Origin: JACWAE01 sp963847595
GTDB taxonomy: Bacteria; Chloroflexota; Dehalococcoidia; SZUA-161
Direction of reading: 5' to 3'
DNA length: 64,000 nucleotides
NCBI GenBank assembly: GCA_963847595.1
Contig: CAWKAJ010000002.1
Span: 806,001 to 870,000 of the forward strand
Shown: in pieces, positions 42,612 to 49,589 of the stretch
Layout: the number at the start of each line of letters is the position of its first letter
Position numbering within the stretch: position 1 is the first letter of the stretch
Notes under the pieces: model-generated
Databases searched by the model: none
Told to the model about the DNA's origin: nothing
Seen by the model: only the letters and a program-made list of their open reading frames with translations
Made by a program: the position numbers and the translations under genes

Positions 42612-42991
42612 CACTAACGTAGGGGCGAACGGATTAGCTCTCGCTCCATGTGGCATCATCTTAAAATTTGCTATTCAGTTGTAGGCGGCTCGCGAAACAC
42701 TCCTCAGTCGGCGGGCGCCGTACGCTGCACCCAACCCATGGTTGCAACCTATTCAGGAGCTTTCGCAGGCCAATATTAGCACGAATATTCTAATAGTGTC
42801 ACGGGGAAAATGTCGCAGCGTGCTTTACGTGTGAAGGATGCAGTTACGATGTGTTGCTTGCAACAGACCATAAAATTCAGCGGGCAGACTACCGGATATT
42901 GAACTGAGTACAACATGAAGCACTACAGGGCGTGGTAAAGGCACGGTCAGCCTTCTTGGCTGTTCAATTGCGCTTCTGATTGCCCAGGCGA

Positions 42992-43273
42992 TTATTCACC
43001 ACTTTGATAACCTGTGCTATAGGCCCACTTTTTCGTTGCGGCGGTAAGCTGGGGGTCGTTAGTGCACAAGCGTAGATACGTTATCATCATGTTTGCATGC
43101 ACGTGCCCTAACCCGATGTCCGACTTAAGCCATGCCAAGAGGTCGGCGTACTTTGCAGTCATCTTCCCCTGCTTTACAAAGCCCTTCTTATTTGCTAACT
43201 TCCAGAAATCTTCTGGCGTCTTCCCAGTCTTGGCCTGAATGCTTTTCATGTATGCTTTGAATGTACCAGGCAT
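42992..43273 (-). CDS. DUF4287 domain protein
   Basis: The protein has 93 residues from the ATG giving MPGTFKAYMKSIQAKTGKTP; a longer frame to 43345 has no support. EDFWKLANKKGFVKQGK, YADLLAWLKSDIGLGHVHAN and MMITYLRL match the DUF4287 pattern (KTGKTPEDF plus WLKxxxGLGHGHA). The family is small, cytoplasmic and of unknown function. It lies 89 bases after the flavoprotein gene on the same strand and may be cotranscribed. A 26-residue tail follows the domain. Confidence 0.8.
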   Translation of the reverse strand: MPGTFKAYMKSIQAKTGKTPEDFWKLANKKGFVKQGKMTAKYADLLAWLKSDIGLGHVHANMMITYLRLCTNDPQLTAATKKWAYSTGYQSGE

Positions 43274-43362
43274 ATCGATTTCTCCTCTTTTGCTGGCCAC
43301 TCCGTCAGCTACTGGGTACGCCAAGTAACGGCATTCTTGAGGCAACCAACCATAGTTGCTGT

Positions 43363-45030
43363 CTATCTCGGTTGTACCTTTGCCATGGCGGCCGCATGGC
43401 GACCGGCAATCATACCGAAGACCATAGCTGGCCCGATCGTCGATCCTGGACCAGGGTAGGTACGCCCCATGACTGCGGCTGTGTTGTTACCTGCCGCGTA
43501 GAGACCACTGATGACCGAGCCATCCTTGCGAAGCACACGCGCATTCTCGTCAGTAAGAAGCCCGCCCATCGTGCCCAGATCGCCTGGCCAGATCTTTAAG
43601 GCATAGAAAGGCGGTTTTTCGATTGGGCCGAGGTTGGGGTTCGGTTTGACGCGCGGGTCGGAGTAGTAGCGATCGTAAGCGCTATCCCCCCGACCGAAGT
43701 CCTCATCCCTCCCATTCTTTGCGAACTGGGAGAACCGCTTAGCGGTGGCCACCAGCCCAGCCTCGTCGATGCCCATCTTGCGGGCGAGCTCTGGGAGCGA
43801 GTTAGCCTTGGTGATAAAGCCTTCCTTATACGCCGACTTCGGAGTAATACGCGGCATCATATTCAGCCCAAGCAAGTAATATTTGCGATGCCGCGAATCA
43901 AGGATGAGATATGCTGGAATCGCTGGCACAACCTTATTGCGTTTATACTGTTGCTGGCCACAAGCGACGTAGGACTGTGACTCGTTCATGAATCGCTGGC
44001 CTGAGCTGTCAACTATCATGCTGTATGGCAAGGAACGCTCGAAGAGTACCGGCACGGGACCGCTTTTGGGCAAGAGTGTCGGCATCCACCAGGATTCATC
44101 CATCATCTCTACGGCGGCTCCGACGGCGATTCCGGCCTGGATACCATCCCCCGTATTGCCGGAGGCACCGACTGTCCATTCGGTGGAGATGGGATGTTGC
44201 TGGTATTGCTGGCGCATCGCATCATTATGTTCAAAGCCACCCGCAGAGAGTATGACACCATGTGTAGCACGGATACGTATGTCCTTGCCTCCCTTTTCGG
44301 CTGTCACACCAACAACAGCATCACCGTCTGTTATCAGACTCACCATCGGGGTCTTAAGCCAGACAGGGACTGATCGATCAAGTAAGATCTTAAGCAACTG
44401 GCCGATCAACGATCCACCCATGGAAACGCGCCGCTTGCCAAGCAGCCTCCACAGAATTGTACGTCTGCCGATAATGTCCACCACCACAGTGAAGAATGCA
44501 CTCCAGGTGCGCATCGCAATGTTGAGCTTGCTGGCTTCATAGGTATGCATTGGTACTGGAATTGCATACACCTTGTCTTTCCACTGCTTACCAAGAGAGC
44601 GCAGGTCAAACAAATCGCCTTCCACGCAACGACCCTCGGCACAACCCCCGGAACACTCTGGGTAATAGTCCGGGTAGCCGCGCGCATAGATAGCTTTGAA
44701 TCCCAGACCCTCGAGCCATGTCACAAGCTCAGGAGCATGCTTGACATAGGCCTCGCGACGTTCCTTAGAACTCGCAGGTCCCTTCTCTGGAATGACTTCA
44801 TTGAGATAAGTCAGCGCGGCCTCATTGGAGTCATCAACTCCGCACGCCTTCATATACGGATTGTTCGGGATCCAAAAACCACCTCCCGACTTGGCAGTGG
44901 ACCCCCCGACCTTGTCCATACTCTCGAGAACAATCACTTCACACCCGGCATCACGAGCAGCTACCGCCGCGGTCAAGCCTGCAGCCCCCGATCCTACGAC
45001 AACAACGTTTGTTGTGTGTTCAAATTCCAT
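43363..45030 (-). CDS. FAD-dependent dehydrogenase (3-ketosteroid dehydrogenase / fumarate reductase flavoprotein-like)
   Basis: The protein has 555 residues from the ATG giving MEFEHTTNVVVVGSGAAGLT. The dinucleotide-binding motif is VVVGSGAAGLTAAVAARDAG with acid at ESMD. STAKSGGGFWIPNN is the FAD-contact loop of this superfamily. The C-terminus has LGTMGGLLTDENARVL and GLYAAGNNTAAVMGRTYPGP followed by GSTIGPAMVFG, which is especially like 3-ketosteroid delta-1-dehydrogenases. It probably oxidises or reduces a C-C bond of an aliphatic or cyclic substrate. The substrate is not assignable. No signal peptide is seen. Confidence 0.85.
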   Translation of the reverse strand: MEFEHTTNVVVVGSGAAGLTAAVAARDAGCEVIVLESMDKVGGSTAKSGGGFWIPNNPYMKACGVDDSNEAALTYLNEVIPEKGPASSKERREAYVKHAPELVTWLEGLGFKAIYARGYPDYYPECSGGCAEGRCVEGDLFDLRSLGKQWKDKVYAIPVPMHTYEASKLNIAMRTWSAFFTVVVDIIGRRTILWRLLGKRRVSMGGSLIGQLLKILLDRSVPVWLKTPMVSLITDGDAVVGVTAEKGGKDIRIRATHGVILSAGGFEHNDAMRQQYQQHPISTEWTVGASGNTGDGIQAGIAVGAAVEMMDESWWMPTLLPKSGPVPVLFERSLPYSMIVDSSGQRFMNESQSYVACGQQQYKRNKVVPAIPAYLILDSRHRKYYLLGLNMMPRITPKSAYKEGFITKANSLPELARKMGIDEAGLVATAKRFSQFAKNGRDEDFGRGDSAYDRYYSDPRVKPNPNLGPIEKPPFYALKIWPGDLGTMGGLLTDENARVLRKDGSVISGLYAAGNNTAAVMGRTYPGPGSTIGPAMVFGMIAGRHAAAMAKVQPR

Positions 45031-45330
45031 CTTACAGCATTCTTCTCTCCAGCACTCGCGTGCTGAGAACATAATATCATCTATACTTTATCAATCGTAT
45101 TTAACCGACATTTCCCATTTCAACTTGCGATGAGGCGATTCTCATCTGTCATTGCCTTTTGTCCGGATTGTAACCTCGTGCCAGGGCGGCTGTCAACGCG
45201 GCAGTCATGAGTCAGGCTCATTTGGGACAGGGCCAGTTGAACATTACCGAGAATTGTTGAGTGGTAGGGGGATTAGTATTCGAGTGTAGGCGATTTGGGG
45301 TTTAGCTTATTCCAAAAGCCTCAGAGGAGC

Positions 45331-45525
45331 ATGAAGCACTACAGCGCCCTGGTGGTGGTGCACAATCACCCTTCGGGAGACCCCACACCCAGTCCCGAGG
45401 ATATAAAAGTGACAGAGCAAATTGTGAAAGCAGGCAAGCTTCTGGATATTGAAGTGCTCGACCACCTCATCATCGGCCAGCAGCGCTACATCAGCCTCAA
45501 GGAAAGAGGGATAGGGTTCAGGTAG
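45331..45525 (+). pseudogene. Truncated second RadC (JAMM half only)
   Basis: From an ATG (MKHYSALVVVHNHPSGDPTP) 64 codons reproduce the last third of the RadC at 41427-42137 almost exactly, including the JAMM metal motif, and end KERGIGFR. At the DNA level the differences from radC are nearly all at third codon positions. The N-terminal two thirds of the protein are absent and upstream sequence (45031-45330) has no recognisable RadC. It is likely a remnant of a formerly functional second copy. Confidence 0.8.
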
Positions 45526-45540
45526 GCTATTCCAATCCGC

Positions 45541-45679
45541 AGGGCGGGTTTGAAACCCGCCCCTACAGAAATACAATGCCGATAGTGGTACAGTTGCCTC
45601 ACCCTCATCCTTCGGCCAACTCAGGACAGGCCTAGCTCCTCCCGTCAAGGGAGGAAAGAGGGCGAGGTGCCCTCGCCCC
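45541..45679. repeat. GTAGGGGC-family palindromes after the RadC remnant
   Basis: Arms GGGCGGGTTT (45542-45551) and AAACCCGCCC (45553-45562) are followed by CTACA. Further on are CTCCTCCC/GGGAGGA (about 45636-45655) and GGGCGAGG (45660-45667) with CCTCGCCC (45671-45678). All have the family's flanking CCCCTACA on the right. Confidence 0.7.
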
Positions 45680-45934
45680 TACATTTCATATAATTCGCCC
45701 GCTATTGACTGACAGACGTGCGACATTTTCCCCTTGACAGCACCAGAACTTATGTTCTATACTTGCACCATTACATCGGGACTGAATGTACACAGCTCCC
45801 GACCAAATTCAAGAGCAGCAAACAGCATCTACTGAGCCGCACAATTGTGGGCTGATAGCTTTAAGCTGATTGCTGGTTGCACAAAGCTCTTGGCAAGCCC
45901 CGGAAAATTGAATATGTGGGGTTTCGTTCGTGGG

Positions 45935-46059
45935 ATTCAGTTTTGGGGAAATTACTCCTCTTCATAGGGACGTTTTTTACCCGAGCGGTCCCCGCTGCGT
46001 TCGGCTGAAGCTGATCACGGCCTGCGAAATCCCGGCGTCCGGCGACCCCAAAATTGAAT
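45935..46059. repeat. Possible small element with 14-bp terminal inverted repeats
   Basis: ATTCAGTTTTGGGG (45935-45948) and CCCCAAAATTGAAT (46046-46059) are inverted copies with 13 of 14 positions matching, bounding about 125 bases without a coding frame. An AAAATTGAATA direct repeat is also present (45904-45914 and 46050-46060). No target-site duplication is evident, so a MITE-like origin is only a possibility. The rest of 45526-46184 shows nothing further. Confidence 0.4.
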
Positions 46060-46184
46060 AATTCATGCGTCATAAAACCCGGGCTGTGCTATACCCAAAA
46101 GACCAAACCCTGGCTGGTAATGACAGGCCAAATGCGATAACATGATGTTGTTTTCAACCAAATGTTGCTACGGGAGCGAGACAG

Positions 46185-46904
46185 ATGCTTAGCAAACGAG
46201 AGTTAGCCCGGTATGGCAGGCAGATACTGATCCCGGAGTGGGCAAAGGCGGGGCAACAAAAGCTGAAGAAGGCAAAGGTCGTGGTTGCCGGCGCGGGAGG
46301 CCTGGGCTCGCCTGTCCTGACCTATCTGGCGGTCGCAGGTGTGGGCAAATTGAGGATCATAGATGGCGATAAGGTGGAGCTCGGCAACCTGAACCGTCAG
46401 ATACTGCACTGGGATAAGGACATAGGCAGAGCCAAGGTCGATTCGGCAAAGGAGAAGCTGGAATCGCTGAATCCGGATATAGAGGTGGAAGCCATACACG
46501 AGAGGATAACGGAAGATAATGTCTACGACTTGGTGGAGGGTTATGCTATCGTCGATGCCGTCGATGATCTGCCCACCAGGTTTTTGCTGAACAGGGCAGC
46601 ACTGAGGAAGAATCTTCCTTTCTTCCACGGCGCAATCTACGGCTTCGAAGGCAGAGCTACCACCATAATCCCGGGCAAGACATCGTGTCTGAGGTGTCTG
46701 TATCAAGAGGTAATGCCAGGGAAAATCCCCGTGGTCGGGGTCACTCCGGCGGTTATCGGATGCATCCAAGCTACAGAGGTGCTAAAGTATATCCTGGGCA
46801 TAGGTGAGCTGCTGACAGACAGGTTCCTGATTTACGACGGGCTCAGTATGAGATTCACCGAAGTCAAACTGAAGAAAGACCCGAATTGCTGCGAGTGTAA
46901 GTAA
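46185..46904 (+). CDS. ThiF/MoeB/HesA-family E1-like adenylyltransferase
   Basis: The 239-residue enzyme has RYGRQILIPEWAKAGQQKLK at the N-terminus, the ATP loop VVAGAGGLGSPVLTYLAVAG, the acidic ribose contact in RIIDGDKVELGNLNRQIL, and VDAVDDLPTRFLLNRAA. Zinc cysteines are in SCLRCLY and at the C-terminus (CCECK). No rhodanese domain is present, as in MoeB and bacterial ThiF. It adenylates the C-terminal glycine of a ubiquitin-like sulfur carrier, almost certainly the product of the next gene. The sulfur may be used for molybdopterin/tungstopterin, thiamin or another product. It is preceded by GGGAGCGA. Confidence 0.92.
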   Translation: MLSKRELARYGRQILIPEWAKAGQQKLKKAKVVVAGAGGLGSPVLTYLAVAGVGKLRIIDGDKVELGNLNRQILHWDKDIGRAKVDSAKEKLESLNPDIEVEAIHERITEDNVYDLVEGYAIVDAVDDLPTRFLLNRAALRKNLPFFHGAIYGFEGRATTIIPGKTSCLRCLYQEVMPGKIPVVGVTPAVIGCIQATEVLKYILGIGELLTDRFLIYDGLSMRFTEVKLKKDPNCCECK

Positions 46905-46929
46905 ACGGCGGTTTGCCAAGGGGTGAAGT

Positions 46930-47199
46930 ATGGTTACGGTAAAAGTATCCCCGCTATTGCGCAGGTACACCAATGACAAAGAGTCCGTGAAGGTAAAGGG
47001 AAACAGCCCTATGGAATGCCTTCATGCCCTGGAGGCTAAATACCCTGATTTGAAACGACTGCTATACGATAAGAACGGCGCATTATTGGCCCGGGTCATG
47101 TTCTTCGTCAATAACCAGAGAATTCACGCCGATGAATTGAATAGTACCCTGAAGAATGGGGATGAGCTCCTCATATCCGTGGCCATCGGCGGGGCCTAG
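46930..47199 (+). CDS. MoaD/ThiS-like sulfur carrier protein ending in Gly-Gly-Ala
   Basis: The 89-residue beta-grasp protein starts MVTVKVSPLLRRYTNDKESV and has MECLHALEAKYPDLKRLLYD, VNNQRIHADELNSTLKNGDE and LLISVAIGGA. The fold and length match MoaD. The family normally ends in Gly-Gly, which is adenylated and thiocarboxylated. Here an extra Ala codon (GCC) precedes TAG, so either removal of one residue is required or the terminus works differently. It lies 25 bases after its E1 partner. The AOR at 61.8-63.6 kb would need tungstopterin, one possible use. Confidence 0.85.
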   Translation: MVTVKVSPLLRRYTNDKESVKVKGNSPMECLHALEAKYPDLKRLLYDKNGALLARVMFFVNNQRIHADELNSTLKNGDELLISVAIGGA

Positions 47200-47204
47200 A
47201 GTTA

Positions 47205-47225
47205 GGGCAGACACGTGGGTCTGCC
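47205..47225. repeat. GGCAGAC palindrome, downstream side of the FkbM gene
   Basis: Arms GGCAGAC (47206-47212) and GTCTGCC (47219-47225) lie between the MoaD-like stop and the end of the FkbM gene. The core is shared with the copy at 48152-48177. Confidence 0.7.
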
Positions 47226-47239
47226 GCTACGAGTCTTTC

Positions 47240-48103
47240 TCAGTTAAGCTCAAAAGCCAGGAAACGCCATCGCACGCGTCCCGTGTCATATCTTGTAATC
47301 CTTTTCAATTTGAAACCGGCTTTGTTAAACTTGTCCCACAACTCCGCTTCATACTTCTTATCGGTTGTCTCTACGAACCATGTAGGAACCCCGAGCAATT
47401 CAGCATCTGATAGATTCAATATGGCCTGTTCGCAACCCGGGCTCACGAACTTGCAAATGTCGACCGCGCCGTGTTTCTGCAAAACCTCACTGAGAGATAG
47501 GGTCTCTATTTTAATGGTCCGGTTCCCCTTAGAGCCGACCAGACAATTAAGCTCAGAGTACATGATTTCCTTCTCCCCATGCTTATCGGAGACGCCCAGG
47601 TTGTACAGTTCAGCGTTTATGCCGTTCAGCTCCACGTTTTGTCCCAGCCAGTAGTAGAACTCCTTCATGGGCTCATAACATATTATCTTCGAGGCACCCC
47701 TGTTCCAGAAATATGTGGCAGTATCGCCAACGTAGGCTCCGACATCCAGAACCGTCTTTCCGGAGTAATCGACGCCGCCGTCAAATACTTCGTTCAAAAA
47801 GACGTACTCTAAGGTATCCACATTCGTTGCGGGAGCCCTGAATTTATGATTGCGAATGCTCACTTCAAGTATGCCGTCGGACACCGGTTTGAGGTTTACG
47901 TTACGTCCCATGTAATAAACAATCTTGTATATCGTGTTCGAGCCCATATATCCCTGTATCCCGTTTCTGAACCTGATGTTCACGGGCCTTCTTGACACAT
48001 AGGCCAGCAAAGCGGCATGCCAGTTTGCGATGAGTTTTATACTGAGTAGGAAAATCCTGGCTCTTGCTATCAATGCTTTAGGCCGACCAAAGAGCGAAGC
48101 CAT
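47240..48103 (-). CDS. FkbM-family methyltransferase
   Basis: The protein has 287 residues from the ATG giving MASLFGRPKALIARARIFLL. A GTG start at 48163 is possible but would lie inside a palindromic repeat. SAM-binding motif I is KTVLDVGAYVGDTATYFW with KIICYEPMKEFYYWL. The usual KxDxEGxE signature is altered to CKFVSPGCEQAILNLSD, lacking the Asp and first acidic residue, so activity or substrate may differ. FTHM-type relatives methylate sugars or peptides. It is flanked by two palindromes with the same core (47205-47225 and 48152-48177) and has no functional link to its neighbours, suggesting it was inserted. Confidence 0.8.
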   Translation of the reverse strand: MASLFGRPKALIARARIFLLSIKLIANWHAALLAYVSRRPVNIRFRNGIQGYMGSNTIYKIVYYMGRNVNLKPVSDGILEVSIRNHKFRAPATNVDTLEYVFLNEVFDGGVDYSGKTVLDVGAYVGDTATYFWNRGASKIICYEPMKEFYYWLGQNVELNGINAELYNLGVSDKHGEKEIMYSELNCLVGSKGNRTIKIETLSLSEVLQKHGAVDICKFVSPGCEQAILNLSDAELLGVPTWFVETTDKKYEAELWDKFNKAGFKLKRITRYDTGRVRWRFLAFELN

Positions 48104-48151
48104 GAACGTTTTCACCACCAACTTGGGTAATCTTCTGCTCGTGATAATTCG

Positions 48152-48177
48152 AGGGGCAGACACATTGGTCTGCCCCT
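48152..48177. repeat. GGCAGAC palindrome, upstream side of the FkbM gene
   Basis: Arms AGGGGCAGAC (48152-48161) and GTCTGCCCCT (48168-48177) are followed by ACA. It shares the GGCAGACAC...GGTCTGCC core with the copy at 47205-47225. Confidence 0.75.
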
Positions 48178-48206
48178 ACATAAATTTCAATAGCGCCTGG
48201 CCCAAA

Positions 48207-49322
48207 CTAGAAAATGATGCTGGTCCGGGTGGCAAGTCCCTGGTCCTGCTCTTTAAAAGCCCGCTCTATTTGTTCCAGGGGATACGTACAGCAAAGTATC
48301 TTTTCGAAGGGGTATCTGTCCTTGGCCCGGCTCAGGAAGTCCAACGCTTTCTTCAAAGCTTCAGCGGTGTACAAGGCAACGCCCACAATGCTTTTGCCGG
48401 CAATCACAATCATGGCAGGGTCCAGCTCAACGGTCTTCAGCGGGCTGACGTTGCCGATCTCCAGATAGCGCCCTCCATTGCCCAACATATCCAGGCCTTC
48501 AGGAATGACGCGGGGGAATCCGACAAGCTCGGCGACAACATCTGCCCCCCAGCCATCGGTAAGCTCCTTCACCCTGCCTGACCGCTCGTAGGGCTCCTTA
48601 TATTCCTTCATGTCTATCACTTCATCGGCGCCAAAGGCCTTGGCCAGCTCCAGCCGCTCATCGATGCCATCAATGACGATGACTTTCTTCGCCCCCATGT
48701 CCCTGGCTACCGCGGTAGCATAGATGCCCAACCCCCCTGCACCCTGGATGGCGATAGTCTCGCCGAAGCTGAATTTCACCTTCTCCAGGCCGTAGATAAC
48801 CTCAGAGAGGGCGCAGTTGGCAGGGGCGACTATTTCGTCACTGACGTCATCAGGCACTTTGAAAACGGTCTGATGGGGGATAACGTAATAGTACTCGGCA
48901 TAGGCCCCACGGAAGTGGGGAGGAGCATCACAGGTGTTCACCACGGTGATGTAGGCCGCGGGGCAGGCTGCATCATCTCCCCTCAGGCATGCCTTACAGC
49001 GCCCGCAGGGGACGAAATAGCGGTAGACCACCCTGTCACCCACTGCCAGGGGCTGGCCCGCTGAGTCGGTGGCAACGCCCTCGCCCAGTTTGGCCACAGC
49101 GCCCACCATCTCATGCCCCAGTATCACCGGCATAGGCTGCCCCAGTCCAGCAAGGTCGACATCGCCCCGCCACATGTGGAGGTCAGACCCACAGATATTA
49201 GCCCTTCTCATCTTGACCACTATGGCACCCGGCTCGGGTTCCGGCACGGGATATTCCCTGATCTCCATAGGGTGACCCAACCCGTGATAGACTGCTGCCC
49301 TGCCCTTTTTAGCTTTAGCCAT
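48207..49322 (-). CDS. Zinc-dependent alcohol dehydrogenase (medium-chain, GroES-like)
   Basis: The 371-residue enzyme has the catalytic zinc Cys in NICGSDLHMWRGD, GHEMVGAVAKLGEGVA, and structural zinc cysteines in CGRCKACLRGDDAACPA. The NAD(P) fold has IQGAGGLGIYATAVARDMGA with KKVIVIDG, the acid after the second strand favouring NAD. ELVGFPRVIPEGLDMLGNGG follows. It oxidises a secondary alcohol or polyol, or reduces the ketone; the substrate is not evident. It lies downstream of cooS on the same strand, but the cooS terminator and two palindromes separate them. Confidence 0.93.
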   Translation of the reverse strand: MAKAKKGRAAVYHGLGHPMEIREYPVPEPEPGAIVVKMRRANICGSDLHMWRGDVDLAGLGQPMPVILGHEMVGAVAKLGEGVATDSAGQPLAVGDRVVYRYFVPCGRCKACLRGDDAACPAAYITVVNTCDAPPHFRGAYAEYYYVIPHQTVFKVPDDVSDEIVAPANCALSEVIYGLEKVKFSFGETIAIQGAGGLGIYATAVARDMGAKKVIVIDGIDERLELAKAFGADEVIDMKEYKEPYERSGRVKELTDGWGADVVAELVGFPRVIPEGLDMLGNGGRYLEIGNVSPLKTVELDPAMIVIAGKSIVGVALYTAEALKKALDFLSRAKDRYPFEKILCCTYPLEQIERAFKEQDQGLATRTSIIF

Positions 49323-49425
49323 TTAGACCCCCTTCCTGCTCTCAGATTAATTATGATTTAAGGAAAATCAGCGCGACCCTGTGCGCTGATTTCTAACACG
49401 GCAGAAGGTGTTTGTCAAGCAGAAA

Positions 49426-49513
49426 GGGCAGGGCATGCCGTGCCCCTACGGTTAGCTTGGACGAAAGAAGGCAGAGAGGGTATGTAGGGGCAATTCATGA
49501 ATTGCCCCTACAT
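49426..49513. repeat. Two GTAGGGGC palindromes between adh and cooS
   Basis: The first (49426-49445) is a 20-bp near-palindrome followed by CCTAC. The second (49482-49513) is a perfect 32-bp palindrome centred on TTCATGAA and bounded by ATGTAGGGGC / GCCCCTACAT. Each can form a long cruciform or RNA hairpin. Confidence 0.8.
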
Positions 49514-49530
49514 TTGTCCGGAATAAGAAA

Positions 49531-49563
49531 GGGGCTCGTCCTTCCTGCGGAAGGACGAGCCCC
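49531..49563 (-). terminator. Intrinsic terminator of cooS
   Basis: A perfect 15-bp stem (49531-49545 with 49549-49563) with a three-base loop is followed on the minus strand by TTTCTTATT. It lies 27 bases past the cooS stop. Confidence 0.85.
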
Positions 49564-49589
49564 GCTAGCATCTACTAAGCCAAACTAGC

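Noticed and set aside
42402..42659. Short open frames on both strands (71 and 84 codons)
   Set aside because: They consist of dispersed repeat sequence.
45861..46073. 70-codon minus-strand frame
   Set aside because: It lies in the element with inverted ends, shows no family pattern and has no ribosome-binding site.
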